A stretch of 64,000 nt of DNA from Sipunculus nudus (taxonomy: Eukaryota > Annelida > Sipuncula > Golfingiida > Sipunculidae). Position 1 is the first letter of the stretch. Each line of letters opens with the position of its first letter. The DNA lies in contig CM049311.1 in NCBI GenBank assembly GCA_026874595.1, positions 11,067,676-11,131,675 on the forward strand. The letters run 5' to 3'. Shown piece after piece: positions 21,470 through 35,130 of this stretch. The translations under genes and the position numbers were made by a program. The notes beneath the pieces are model-generated. The model did no database searches, was not told where the DNA came from, and saw nothing but the letters and a program-made list of their open reading frames with translations.

Positions 21470-23810
21470 TGTTTTATAATTCTGGAAAACGAACTTTGAT
21501 AATAGCGCTTTGATTACGGAGGAGCCTCTGATTTTGTCAGAGTATATAATATCTTGCACTTCCGATGTGGATTTTTCTTGATGATGGTGTATCGACTGAA
21601 AATTTGTATTACTTGATTGGTGAATATAATCAATTTTTGATCAAAGATTTAAAACCTGAAAATGCTACCATACTACCGATTTGGCTGTCTATGACATTTT
21701 TGGTCAGTGTAAAGATGGCAAGTCTCCCGATGCACTGTTCAACACTTTGTTTGATCATTTCAGTATATTATAAGTAAATCGTTTGTATACTAGTAAATAT
21801 TGCATGTCTGTAATATTGATAAAATCTGAACGCACGGCTGTACTAATCGTGTAATCGGGGGAATATTATTTAATTTTCGGCTTTCTTAAAATATACATGT
21901 CGGCATCATGACCGGAAAGGGGAATTGATACAAGGCAAACTAAGAAACCCTTCGCTGTAAAAACGTTTTGCACTGAAACACGAAAACCAATCATAAATAA
22001 GATATTATTAAGCTTTTTCGTCGGATCTTATTTCCCATTGTTAGGTCTCTAGGAAAGCATAATGGAACGATGATCCTCACATTCAGTAATAGATCAGAAA
22101 CCCATGAATAAAAGCAATCGACATTTGAGTGACAGTTCTAAGTTCAAGCAGTTTAAATTGACCATGCAGTCTGACATTAGTGTCCATATACTTGCATGAT
22201 TTGACTCTTAAAACAGTATGGTACATGTACATGGGTTGCAAACTCATGATTGATGTACTAATAGAGAGCACGTTTATATTGTGTCGTTTGTTGCTGAAAA
22301 TAATTGAAATCCGTCTTAATTACCATCGTTTTTGCTACCACTATAAATTACGTGTATGTAATGTGGCAATATCGGCAAAAAGAAGAAAGTTATCAATGAT
22401 TGCGAAGGGAAAAATATTGCCATATATGTGACTAACACAAAGATCAAGTTGTCTATAAATTAAATGTTAAACGAAAATATTTGATATTTAGACATGTAAT
22501 TAATGTCGCTTGTAAGTTAGGTTTTGATTATCTTGAACATGAGAAGTAATGGATTTGTGAAATTATTTATATGGAAGCGATCTTCAGAGTTAGCAGGAAA
22601 CATTGATATGCCAAAACTTAACAAACCAAATTCAGTGGAAAAAATGATGGAATTCGGCTATTATCGGCATGAATTCAGAAGAAAACCCTAAAACTCAAAC
22701 CCATAACTTAATTTTTACGGCATCGTAACTGCGTTGTGATTAGCATGGGCTGCACCTCAAAAATTACCATAATGTAAATCTGAAGTGCTTCATTTGGAAG
22801 CCGAAAATCATTAAAGAAATATATGACGAGAAAGAAAGGTCTATTAGGCTGTATATTTAATGAATGGAGTATTGATTTAATGCAAGTGACAATTTGTATG
22901 TTGGGATGACAGTCCTGGAAACCATTCCTTTTGTAAGATCATAATTGAATAAAAGCCCAAGCCTTGAACGCATGACAGAACAAGTGGGCGGTTGCTTTTT
23001 GCCTTCAATCTGAAATAAATTTACTCATTCACTATAAAACACACAAAGATGAACTTTGCTCTTTCATGGAGAAGATATACGTCTGTAGGTAGGGTATTAA
23101 AAAAGTCGTTTCTCAGCTGAAAATTTTGTCATCTGTTGACGCCATGCGATATAATTCATTGCTTTTATCATGCTTTACATCAGAAATAGGGTTGTAAAAG
23201 TCTCATCTATGAGCTGAATGTGAAATTACACTCCCGCAGGAGATTGTTATAGAGGTATATAACCCAACATTTCAGTGTAATGTTTTCTGACCTTTCCGTT
23301 GGATAGTTTTATGGCATATTTTTTGTTTCCATTAATAATATAGGAATTTGATGTATATTTTAAAATAAAGTTTGCCATGCAGTAAATCACGCGGCGCATG
23401 AATCTCTAGCGGTTTAATAAAAAAAGTTCATTTGCCATAGTTATCTTCATTTACAAGTATTTTCACAAGTATGGAACAACACCGGGTAGTTCGTACTCAC
23501 TGGTAAAAACCATTAAGCTTTCAAAAGTGGCAAGTTCTGCCTATTTCTGAATTAGGCTAAAAATGATGTATATAGGTGTTGCAATCCCACTTCGGCTTCT
23601 TTGTATTAATGCAAAGTTTCAAATCTTAAGGAGTTTCTTGGAATTTGAACATTGTAGATGTGGCGGGTCATTAATAGTGATTATAGTGATTTTAATTTAA
23701 CAGACAAGTGGAGACCTGTTTTACATTTGGCTATATATTCATCGTCAGATTTAGGGTTGTATTTTAAAAATAAATATTAGAGGTTTCACGATTGTTCGAC
23801 CATACCCGCA
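21470..23810. other. AT-rich, nothing recognised
   Basis: No gene, mobile element or array stands out. Confidence 0.35.
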
Positions 23811-23817
23811 AGTAGTC

Positions 23818-23856
23818 CCGATGTGATACCGGCTTAAAGTCGGGAGCCACATCGGT
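23818..23856. repeat. inverted repeat CCGATGTG…CACATCGG
   Basis: A perfect 8-bp stem with a loop of about 22 bases. The loop also contains near-complementary CCGGC and GTCGGG words. Confidence 0.55.
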
Positions 23857-24399
23857 ATTTTAAGGAAAAATTAGGTAATTTCGGCTAAAATGTCATGAAT
23901 TATACCCCAAAATATATACATCGATATACTTCGGTTTTTGTTGGAGATAAATCAGGATGTGATTCCATTTTTTCTGTTTACGTAGTCAAGATATTAATGA
24001 ATGTTATCGGTGGAACACGAGTAGCATCGGAATAATATTAAGTGACATCAGGTTAACATTGGGAGGACAAAAAAGACATACAAGATGTTTAACAAGGTGT
24101 ATTAACGCATCAACAATTATATTGGACAATACCACAGAGTGAACGACATTTACCAGCATGGGAACATTACTGAAATGTTTAAAACAGGAAGATAAACAAA
24201 ACCGTAAGGATACCAGTTCTCATAGATGAACAGTAAAGCAAATGCAAGCTCATTCTAAAGTAGTTCCATATAGCATGAACAAAAGGAAAGCGAAAACCAA
24301 CACAATTTCCATTGTTTAATTTTAGGACCAGTTAATAATTAAACTGTGTAATTATCGGCGCAATTTCTAGTTGCATCTAAAATGCCCTCAAAGAAGATA

Positions 24400-24720
24400 T
24401 GAAGTGCCGAACTATTCCCTTGCTAAAGTCAAAGCTGTACTGCTGCAACGACCGGAACCTAGCCCAGCCAGCTCCTTCGGCAACGCGAAAATTAGTAGGT
24501 TTTGATGTTTCATGTGACCTTTTTTGAGGGAAAAAAATGAGATGTTAGAGGTTAGAGAGCTTATGCCATGCTACACAAAGCCAGGTGCAAAAGTATCCAA
24601 AATACACGATGAAGAGTAACTTCCGGTCCCTAACCGGAGGCGAGACGAGCATTCAAACGGTCCAGCAGAGCAGCTGTACCCATTTGCTGACGAACGCCTG
24701 AACACCCCTGCCACCATCAA
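24400..24720. promoter_or_regulatory. GC-richer patch, no gene
   Basis: Two GC-richer segments (about 24.43-24.49 and 24.61-24.71 kb), the second with a CCGGT…ACCGG mini-hairpin. No supported frame. Confidence 0.2.
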
Positions 24721-25439
24721 ACATATTATTGGACATTTGTCTTAAACCCAAACATCGAAAGAATGAGAGCGATCTTGGTATACCTCATAAACAAACTTTG
24801 TCTTATTGGTCCTGTTTCTTAAAAAAAGATGTGTTCGACTTCCGGGCATGTGTGGCTATCTACCATGAAATCGAAATCACTTTAGTCGCTTATTGAGCAG
24901 GTTGGTTCAGCTGCTGAATGCAATTTAGATGAATTAGTTATATAACCATCTATACAAAAATACCCGGTGTTATGATGAGAACGTGAATAGTAAACAGAAC
25001 AAAAGCGATTTAATCGAATGATGTTTAAAAATTTGATCTTGGGGAAACCCTTTATCACTTTGACGTGATCACCACAGTGTGCGTCATGAACATAATGATA
25101 CTGGTTTTATCAGAACTTGAAGAGAATCTGAAGAATGATGGTGTATTTTGGCCAAGAGAGCCTTATTATATCTTTGTACCTTATTTTATATTGAGTACAG
25201 CCTACAATGTCAAGACTTGCAATTACGCAATGAAACGATCATATGTTTTCTACATGAAATAAACTGTTCGTCCGAAGCGGTAAAACATGCTTTGTTCTAC
25301 ATTTAAAAATGGTCAAAATTCAACTCTCTAATTTCTCAAATAATATGACAATCAAAGTTTCACGTTAGCCGAGTTTGATGTCACAAACACGTTAGGATAC
25401 CGCCATTACAATACTTCCGGCATAGGTATTCCTTTTCAA

Positions 25440-25690
25440 CAGTCATATTTGGCACAACCTCAGGAAGGTCGGAAAGTGTATGCGAATTTCCCCATTTGAA
25501 AGGAATATGCCCCAAACATCAAGACGAGCGTTTATTGGCCAGGGTATATGGCAGACCCACGCGCGTGATATTGAATATAAGGTCGTTAATGGAATTCCTC
25601 GCATCGCTGGCTATCGTGGTAGCTGCTTGGCATTTATCTGATGTCTCGCCTAGACAGAAGCATTACCGGAGACATATCCCGATATAATCA
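25440..25690. promoter_or_regulatory. GC-richer noncoding island
   Basis: Balanced, non-repetitive composition between AT-rich flanks. A plus-strand 63-codon frame crosses it but has no start context or splice borders worth annotating. Possible conserved regulatory element. Confidence 0.25.
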
Positions 25691-26364
25691 TTGGGGCATC
25701 ACACACTTGAATTTCTACCCTCGGGTCTTAATGTTGTGTCATATATCGACTTGTCAATAAGATTTTTTCATAAGGTTTATATATATCTCTTTTTTTCTGA
25801 AAATGAAAGATTGACGAAGAATTATGTGTTATTTTAGTTTCATCATATATCGGATTTGAACCGGGTACTTTTGGTTGCGTAAATCATTAACTTATACCCA
25901 ATTAGAATGTTCGTTGGCCCTGTATATTCCTTTCAGAAGATAAACATGAACACATCAGTAAGTAACTTTCTAAAAGACCAGGGTAAGGATCACTCCATAG
26001 ATAATGTTCAATACCTGTCACTTTCTAAAGGCTAGCTATTCCCCTGCTTCATCTGTAAGATTTATATGATTTCTGGCTTACTCTGTATACATATCAATAC
26101 ATTGTAGGTAACTCGTGACAAGTTCTTAAACGTTCCTACAACGCAACTGTGGTAGATGTTAGTAAACACGACACATTATAACGTTGATTAACAGAAAAAA
26201 GGTGACTGAAGGGGATTAGTTGCACATGTGCGTAAGTTAAAAGGTCACTTGATTGACCAGCTGCCCGATGTATTGATTGAATTTGTTTGGATTATTTGGC
26301 GGGCCCACATGTCATTAACACGCGGACACATACTGAAGGAACAGCCTGTATGTGGTAGGCTATT

Positions 26365-26374
26365 TATATAAAAG
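26365..26374 (+). promoter_or_regulatory. isolated strong TATA-like box
   Basis: TATATAAAAG sits downstream of a moderately GC-rich block (about 26.22-26.36 kb). No coding start follows on the plus strand. It might be the promoter of a noncoding transcript or chance. Confidence 0.15.
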
Positions 26375-26568
26375 GTTCATGGGATTATCTTTAATTATCA
26401 TACATCGGAATAGTCCCCTTTCATTCTTCCAAACAAAAGGAATAGGCATATTATGTAGAATCACACGTAATAACTGATTATTTGTCTTCAATTTTATGTT
26501 GAGTCAGTAGTAGTCAAAGGCAATTATCATAAAGACACGGACACAAACCTGGAGATAATGTGGTGGTA

Positions 26569-26615
26569 ATGTCGTAAATACACCAAATGTGGCATTGATG
26601 CCGTAAATACACCAA
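26569..26615. repeat. 29-bp tandem duplication
   Basis: ATGTCGTAAATACACCAA (26569-26586) recurs as ATGCCGTAAATACACCAA (26598-26615). Confidence 0.8.
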
Positions 26616-27455
26616 GAGTATCACTCCTACAAAGGACACGGATATTCCGAGCGCTGGTTAGAGTGAAAGAAAGAATCCAGATCGAAGTAAAATACAAGCC
26701 CCGCCTCCTATTATCAAGAACGTTTTAGCGCAAAAAGTAAAAAAAAGAAACATACTTTATTACTATAATGTCAACAAACGTGTGGATCAACAAATAATTA
26801 CAATTATCATATTTTTACTTTAGGATATTTACCCCAACTCGCGAGTTATCTACATTCTCCAAGCGAGGGGTCTATCTTTCATTGTTTCTATATATCAGTT
26901 TGTTCCCATACCGTCCTATCTGAATATTTTCTAAATAAAGCAGCTATTAAATAGGATATTGTGGAGCGGTTTGTCTAGAGAAAATGTACGCTTTGAGAAA
27001 ATGTTAATCATCAATACCGATTTGCCAATGGCAAATAAATATGTATTTAACCCATAAGCATCGTGTTATTATAGTATGATCATAATGTGAAAACCGGATG
27101 GACAGTACACTCCGCATTGTAACATATACATCTATTAGTTATTATTTATGGAATAAGGCCAAAAATATCTGAAAAATGCTGCTCGTTTTGTAATGCCCAA
27201 GTACTATAACATATGGAGACCATTTTAATAATTTAAACACATTCAACAAGAATATCTGGTGGTAATTAAGACGAACCAGCGTCTTGCAAATAGTGAACCT
27301 TCAACTTCAAAACATATGCAAACAACAATCTTATGTTACTTTTTTCCGTTTGCCAACTTTAGTGCATTTATTTTGTATATTTATAGCCTGCAAATAAAAA
27401 AAAGTTCATAAATAGCTAGCTCTAACAGTAACGAATATGTTGAATGATCATACTG

Positions 27456-27696
27456 GGGCCTGGACAGCTGAGTGGTAAAACGCTTGGCTCTCTCCGCTAG
27501 CGACTCGGGTTCGATCCCTGGCGTGGTTATGAGAGTGGGTTGTAGTTGCCCGTCCGAGGCCGGTGGTTTTCTCCCGGTACACTGGTTTCCCCCAACTCTG
27601 CAGACTAGCGAATGCCAACAACGGAGCCAAGGAGAGTGCCTCGATTAGTTATATTACTATTTGTACAATCCATGTCAAATAAATAAGTTGAAATAA
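27456..27696 (+). mobile_element. tRNA-derived SINE
   Basis: The 5' part is tRNA-like, with an A-box-type AGCTGAGTGGTAAAACGC at about 27466 and a B box GGGTTCGATCCC at about 27508, the spacing of a Pol III internal promoter. A central block with GGCCGGTGGTTTTCTCCC and GGTTTCCCCCAAC follows. That motif recurs in tRNA-derived SINEs of many marine invertebrates; I think it belongs to a known SINE core domain but cannot confirm which. The 3' end is an A/T-rich tail with AAATAAATAAG. ATACTG occurs on both sides (27450-27455 and 27697-27702), a possible 6-bp target-site duplication. SINEs encode no protein and use LINE machinery. Confidence 0.8.
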
Positions 27697-27709
27697 ATAC
27701 TGTGTTTCA

Positions 27710-29195
27710 GTGGACGGTCAGTCCCTTTAGGATCTAAGATTTAAAAGCCATTTGTAATTGGTTGCACGTGTGTATATTCTGGATATCTTATATTGTATAT
27801 AGGTATATTGTTAGTTACCTCACACAAGTAGTTAAGGGACATTTTACACAGAGATCATAACTTTTTTAAACACTTGTGGTAGTTCGTGAGAGTTAAACTC
27901 CCCATTTTATGCCTTGACATAATTTGGTAGCAAGGATCATGTTACCTGTACCTGATCTCTCAGCTCTAAACACGACGGGTGTTAAGTATTCTAAAGAACT
28001 TGCACTTGGAAATCATCAGACCTCTCAACGTGCAGGTTACGCATAAAGTTAACAAAACATTACGTAATAAACCGATATGCCTTCATTTTGCTCACAGTAT
28101 ATTAATATGGAAATGTATCAAATATGATAGGTCTCCTGTCATATCACTGGATATTTACGCTCATAAAATTGATTAAATAAAATTAAAGGCAAAGTTTGCC
28201 CAATATCAAACTTCATACGAAATAAACTTTTTTTGTTTTCCCATGTCCCTGTTTACCTGAAAATGCTTCCACGTTATTTAACAATGAGTAACATAAAAAA
28301 ATAGTTATTAGATAAAATATCGCATATAACATGACAGATAACAAAAATTATCTAAATAACTCATTTTTAGCTTAAGAGAGTAAATGGACAAATGAACTAG
28401 ACGTTTCTAGCAAAGCAACAACACTGTGTCCTCAATACATATAACAGGATTTCACTGAACTATCCGGACTCCATTATCTTCCTGCATTTCATTGAGAGCC
28501 AAAGTGTGAGACCGGATTAATTCTTCGGGACCTTGCTTGCGAGATAAGGTCAACATTCAGGTAAAAAAGTGAAATATACAAAGAATGTCATGTGAAGAAC
28601 TTTCTTCATGAAAAAAGTGACGAAACAAACACAGATTTGAAGATAATCAAAGGACGTTTCGAAAAAAAATATTTTGAATGGAGACCAATTTTTATGTACC
28701 GTTATAAATTGCTCTTTTTTCCAGGTTTTGACTTTCCCGAAAACATTCTTATAATTTTTATGTTGAATGGAGAGACCTAGTACAGTAACACAATTCAATG
28801 TACCATTATAAATTAACGTTTTCCTCCAAGAACTTATTTTCCGGATTATTACAAAAAAAGAAAATGCATAAAAAAATTACAAATTAAGTGAACTTTAGTT
28901 TGTCGTGAAACTGGTTCAATTAAGTAGAAAACAATTTAAATGGCAGCGGCTTGACGCCTTTAGCAAAAATGTACCAGTACCCGGAAACAGGAGTGTCATA
29001 TGGCTCAATGTTTTCACCTCATAACTGCTGTTTTCGACAAAGATATATTATCATTCAAAAGAAGTGTCATATTTCCGACGTGTGAACAATTATACTGATA
29101 TGATGTATGATGTGAAATATCCAATTACCTATTGCTTAACGGTAATATGTAGAAATAGCTCATGACTTTCACAGTAAGAACGGTCGAAAAAGTGT
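27710..29195. other. AT-rich with a small GC-richer patch at 28.43-28.56 kb
   Basis: No supported gene. Two short similar segments (ATGTACCGTTATAAATT near 28.69 kb and ATGTACCATTATAAATT near 28.80 kb) suggest a small duplication. On the minus strand CATTTTCAG|GTAAAC at 28257/28256 resembles a recursive splice site. Confidence 0.3.
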
Positions 29196-29197
29196 AA

Positions 29198-29200
<3 letters not shown>

Positions 29201-29230
<30 letters not shown>
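29201..29230. repeat. (TA)n microsatellite
   Basis: Fifteen perfect TA units. Confidence 0.97.
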
Positions 29231-29232
<2 letters not shown>

Positions 29233-29989
29233 TGGTTGTGTTTACAAACTGACAAACACTCTGTACAGCATATAGTGAAATTTAGGAATGTTTCATAAAC
29301 ATCAAGGGGCATTTGTAAACATAAACAATTAAGTTATGATTGTGTAAGGCCAGAAATATTTAAGATATTCACTGATGATTTAATTAAAACATCTCCATTA
29401 ATGCAAGGAACATCTTTGAGTAAATCAATGAGATCGTATTAAACCGTTAAACCTTCCTGTACAAGGGAACCCTGTCTAAAGCAAAACACATTTAGTATGT
29501 TCGGCGTGTTCTACTTAAGCCTCCGTCGTCGGTGTAGTAACGCATGAGGTATTTGATGTAATAAATTGTTAAATTCTTCATAGTTCAGGAAAACGTTATT
29601 ATGTTTACATGAGTCCCTTTTATCAGGAAGAGATAAATGCTTTTGAAAAGTACAGGTCCTGTCAGCACTCATACATCTTTGCTTTAATGATCAAGATCAG
29701 GAACTTAAAGGGTAAATGTGATGAGCTAGTGCGCTTTTTGCCGGAAAAAACATCATTTTGGTTATCAATATAATGGTCGGTATCAATATTTCACTGAAGA
29801 TTTATTTTTAACATGGTAGTTTTTAAACCTTTTACGGAAGATCAAAGGATTAGGTGTATGTCCCCGTGGCATGCAAACCTCGTTTTCAGGCTTGAACGGA
29901 ACTGCTTGAGGTCATGTGTAATGGAGATGGATGCCACGGGAATCACCAAGTTAAGGTGTCATTAAAAACTTGGTAACATGAGAGAAATG

Positions 29990-30370
29990 ACCCTAACGGC
30001 ATACTAGATTCCATGTTTTTATGCCTACTTGCCCACGTGAATCTCGACTTTGTCGTAACATTTACGCACTGGCGAGTAGCGCGGTTAGCTTGTTTGCTTC
30101 CTCAAATTATCCAACCGTAATAAGCAGATCAGGCGATAGTGCGTGCTAACATTGAATGCATTTGTAATAATTAAACCCCTAGTGCTTGTTCCGATGGAGT
30201 CGCATTTCGGTCAGCTTTTAATTTCCGATGGTCACCGTCTGGATTAATTACGCCGTGGGTATGTCGCAAAGGTCGTAAGGGCAAACTGACCCCTGTCCAC
30301 TGCCATTACCGGACTGACTGCATGGACATGACAGTAGATTGGCTGCTGAAATTGTCAATCTAGACTTCAT
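29990..30370. promoter_or_regulatory. GC-richer noncoding island
   Basis: About 380 bases of balanced composition, with several homeodomain-type words (TAATAATTAAACCCC, GGATTAATTACGCC) and no splice-bounded frame. It is the clearest island within 6 kb of the secretory gene's promoter. An intronic enhancer is a reasonable guess. Confidence 0.3.
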
Positions 30371-30374
30371 GACG

Positions 30375-32040
30375 CAAATTATGTACTGTGGGTCATTTCC
30401 GGATGGATAATACTATGGGAACGTGAAATAAGAAAATTACCGTAGCAGAAATAAATATATGACAGAAAAATCTGTGTAATAACGGTGTAATAGAAATGGC
30501 TATGACCAAAGGAACACTCATCGAATTGTAAATTCACAGGTGACAGGGGACGTATATAAATGTTATTGTCTTTTCGAAGTATAAGCATGCCAATACTAAA
30601 TAATTCATTTTACCGAATAATGAATTCACAAATTTTGGGTAAAGGAAATAAGTAAAGCATAAATATCATTTAACTTTAATTTTATGTATTTTAAAAGAGT
30701 ATTAAGTACAGCCAGCTCCCTTTTTCTATTGGTTATTAGCGTGCAATGAAGGTTTTTTATTTTGGTGAAGAATTTTATGAGGATATTAAGCTATTTGAAT
30801 TTTCATTTTAAAATTTGTTATTCCCGTTTCATTTGTATAGTCAATAAAATTGTACCTTGAATCCCAACTACGCGTTTCCAAATAAAGTCCGGGACAGACT
30901 TTTGTTATGAAAACAACACATCATAACGGAATTTATAAAAATTAGTTAATACACCCATCTATAATGCATCCGTATTGTGAATAATATATTTATCCTTTTT
31001 TAAATTTTCCAACAAATACTTTTTATTAAATTTCGTAAATATTACCACATAAGCCAGTCTATTATAGTATATGATAAAATCCGAATGTCATTGTGCCATG
31101 AGTTTATTTGTTTCTTGAGTTCTTACTTCCGAGTCCAAGGGTAAGTTAGTATTCTGGGCAGTCCTTTAAATTCCGGACTACGATTTTTACTTCACTAGTT
31201 GTAAATTATACGTATAGGATATACCATGAAGATGATATGATTCTTTTATGTAATGTGCTATTAGATGATGCTTTTACTCATATGAAAATCTCGTTCTTTG
31301 TTTTTTCTTTAATCTAGACTACCATCCCTTCATACCCAAATACATTGTGCGCGATTATCATTATATACCTAGACGTTTTTCATTGGATATAATGCACATC
31401 TACCCCATGAAACGTATGTAATTGCACAATGTATGTTATGCCTCCTATATAGATACATTCTACACAAATACTGTTACATAGTTTTCTTTAATCATGTCAG
31501 ACTCATTTCTCACATTCTTGTCTTTAATTCTATTACCATGTTAATCAATGACACTTGCATTAGTCTTTGCTCAATTACCCAGTAATATTAAATGTAACAA
31601 AACGGGAAAATGCTAATATTGAGATGTGCTAGGGCTCAATCCTAAGCTATTTGTGCCATGACGTATATTGTACAAATCAAAATAGCATAAAACAATAACA
31701 GCAAGTTACATAAACTCGTATGAAACTTTTGACGTAGACTGTTTCGATCTGACATTTACGTGAACCAATCAAAATTAATCGACAATTGTTGTTTGTCAAA
31801 ATATTCGTATACAATTGGCGTTTCCTTCTTCTAGATATGCTTTTGATAACTAGGGTTAAGAACGAGTACATATATTCAAGCTAAAATCATTATATAGCCT
31901 AAACATATGACATGTACTAGAAAGTATCTGCATCAGTATCTGTCAACAAGACATATTTTTATTAAATGTCAGGCAGAAACAATTATCCTTACGGTATGTC
32001 TGCATAAAAATGTATATATTTACAAAACAAGCGTCTAGAC
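30375..32040. other. AT-rich, nothing recognised
   Basis: No gene or repeat supported. Confidence 0.35.
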
Positions 32041-32047
32041 CTATAAT

Positions 32048-32071
32048 TATATATATATATATATATATATA
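32048..32071. repeat. (AT)n microsatellite
   Basis: Twelve AT units. Confidence 0.95.
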
Positions 32072-32079
32072 CACTGTCT

Positions 32080-34010
32080 GACCATGCAAAACACAATCCG
32101 CGTTATAAGTGTAACACCTGCGTGCGCTTATTGGATTTCCCGCCAGATATATTTTTCTGCGAAAAGTCAATTCAGCATTCATGGATACTTTATTATTGTG
32201 GGAATATAAAAACCCAGCTATGCAATCCGGTTGGTGCGGTGTCGCGGTAGGCCAACTAGTTTGGAAATGATTTCACTGCGTCAAAGGCAGTGGCTTTCCT
32301 GTAGGGAGAATCCGCGGAACCCCCATAACTCGTTGCCAATGTGGTGAATCGTTATTCAGGAAGAGCCACTGAGATGAGCATTTTTATCAGTAGATCCGTT
32401 GGCCTTATCCAAATGTTCATGTCAAGAGGTATCAAATGTCCATTTAATAAAATCTAAAATTTTATTTGATTCCAAAAAAAATGTTGACTGTCTGAAAGAT
32501 CTCCATTTTGTGCTTGAGGCGTCATTGAGGAAACTAATTCCATAAAAATAAACTTTTCCGATGACATCAACATGTTTACGGGACAAAAAGTTTAATTATA
32601 TTTGCATTTTATTAAACTCAAAGAACAATTTCGGAAAGAGAAAGTATCTATCAAATATGTCAAATGAAACTTCTAAAAACATCATCTAGGTTAAATAGTT
32701 AATTATCTGCTTTGTTAAAAACAGAAGTAGAATCAGCATCCCTCGAGTGACTGAGCGGAACTCGTCAGTTAGTCTCGTGAATGATTGAAGAAATTCATGG
32801 GTTTTTAACCGTAAATAAATCTACTAATGCTGAGCATTACCTCATCTTGAGTTCTATTTGCAGAGCGTTGTATTTCTGTTACTATTTGCGAGCAATTTCA
32901 TTATATAGTGGAAAGCCAAAATACCGTACTACATAATCCAAAGCACAGCATACATCATGAGACCCAATTAACGATTTAGACATTACCCCAAATATATGAC
33001 TATATACAACTTAAAGCACTTTGAATAGATTATTGCTTGGGTGTTTCCACTGAAACTGTACATGAAAACACTTGCTATAAGTTACGTCAAACTATGCTTA
33101 AAGATTTCACCTCTCCATGGTATTGAGCAAGTATAATACGCGTGATGATGCAGACCAGGCTGAGAATAATGACTTTTTGGTTCAAATCTTGTTCACAACT
33201 TTTTGCTCAAATGGATAATTAAGTTGTATTGTTAATTGTGCTGAAAAGACCAGGTATTGCCCTAATCTAGTGCGCAAAAGAGAGAGAGAGCCATCAAGGA
33301 ATTATCCTTAACTGACGATAAGTATTCATCATATGGGTACATTTATTCAGGAGACCGAACGACTGCTAATGTAATTAATATTCAAGTTTAGATGGACTTT
33401 ACAGTCTCTAATTAGTTATGAAATATGTAGTTTAAAAAAGGGGATATTGACAATTATACCCATTATATATTCCCCCAATAAAGTTTCATTGATAAATGAA
33501 AGCAATGATTGTCTATACGAAAATCTGTCGATTCTCACTTTATCTACGAAACATACAAATCTAGCTCTGAGAAAGTAAAGTTATTTACCGGAGTTAAATG
33601 CTGAGCAAAGTAATGAATGTTGGAGAGAAAATGTTTAATTAGCACCCTGAAAATAAATTATACCGAAGCCGCAAAACGGACATCATTAAGGGGGAAAATA
33701 ACCGTAAACCCCATATACTGAGATAATTAATCACTTAATACCTCACTCGTGACAACGGTGGAGCTAACAATAGACCAAACAAGAAACTGATTCGTCTTTA
33801 TTACCCCGGCGCCACGATTGATAGATGTTCCGTCTTTTTATATATCGTTAACGCTGAATTCATTTAGATTTGATTATAGCACGGAAATGGACTCTAAATA
33901 TATCCTTGAGATATATCGTGTTTTTTTCTAATTCCTCCAACCTTGAGTCAGGTTTGCAATATGTATACCGTTCTTTATTGTAATAAAATAATATACATAT
34001 AAATTAATTT
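32080..34010. other. AT-rich with GC-richer islands at 32.20-32.40 and 33.66-33.84 kb
   Basis: Two short islands of the type seen elsewhere in this intron. No coding frame or repeat signature in either. Confidence 0.3.
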
Positions 34011-34016
34011 TTATAT

Positions 34017-34042
34017 AAAACACGCATACTTATGCGTGTTTT
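34017..34042. repeat. perfect 12-bp inverted repeat with 2-base loop
   Basis: AAAACACGCATA and TATGCGTGTTTT flank CT: a near-continuous palindrome able to extrude as a cruciform, embedded in AT-rich DNA about 1.1 kb downstream, in gene sense, of the secretory first exon. Confidence 0.9.
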
Positions 34043-34049
34043 GATGTTC

Positions 34050-35130
34050 ATCCTTGTATGTGCCTATACCATATGTAACACATTATGTGTTTGTTTCTGT
34101 GGTTTCGGGCGACTACAGTTCGTTCAAATATGAAGACAAACTTTTGAATCAGAATTTTTTATGACCCCCACAATGCATTTCAAGTCATCAAGTGTGTGAC
34201 AGAATGTGACAAATGTAAATTTACGTTAAAAAATAATGGAATAAAAAAACAGGGCCTTTCGAAATCAACCTGCTCGCAAGCGCTTTGAGCAATTCATTAC
34301 TGCTGCTTTAACCTGTTTTTACCATTCATTTGCTAGTGCACAAGTACTTTAAACAAGTATTTAATGCTTTGGCCCAATGTGTCTTTCGGTATTATGATCG
34401 AAACACTCCTTCAGAGCTGATTATATGTACATTAAACGGGGTTTTGTAAATAATTGCCTCAATTAAATAGTGTATTAACGAATCAGTTTCGTAAATCTTA
34501 ATGGCTAAGCCGAAGAAAATAGAACATATTGCTATCCCTAGAACTCTTTTAGAGAAATGTGAATTAGATACTTGTAAAGAGTAATGAAGTTTATGTAATA
34601 ATTTTCTTCTTTTTTTTTTAAAGATTATTATCTATGTTCAAAACAGAAAATTTCATGTTGTTACATATTGGATTGTGCATTTTCCTCTATGGTGACGAGA
34701 AACAGTCCTTCAAAGCTGATAAATGTATATTTATCACGTCATGCACGTATCACGTATCATTTTGAACATCTAACTTGCTACGCCGAAGGCAGGAGAACAT
34801 ACAGTTACCTATAGATCTCCGTGAGTAAGATGTGAATTTTAAAACATTTTTAATCATGGTTAAGTTTTACGGAAAATTAACCTTATTTCATTTTTTAAAA
34901 TCCTAATTTGATATTATATTTTTTCTGTCGTTATTAATTACCATTTCATCTAATTGATATTTATGTGTGAAACTGAAAAAGGACAATGATAAACGTTTTC
35001 CATTTTGCATCGACCGTGAAGGCTTGGATTCCTTATGTAAACCAAGCCCGGAAAAGAAAGCAAACTATAGCGCGCGTAGGTAGTGAAATTGCTGGCGCGT
35101 ACTTGCGTACCTGTTTTCGGAATGTTATCA
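34050..35130. other. proximal intron 1 of the secretory gene
   Basis: AT-rich, with two short similar segments each ending in a CTTCAGAGCTGA or CTTCAAAGCTGATA word (about 34.40 and 34.71 kb). This suggests an old duplication of roughly 300 bases. Confidence 0.3.
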
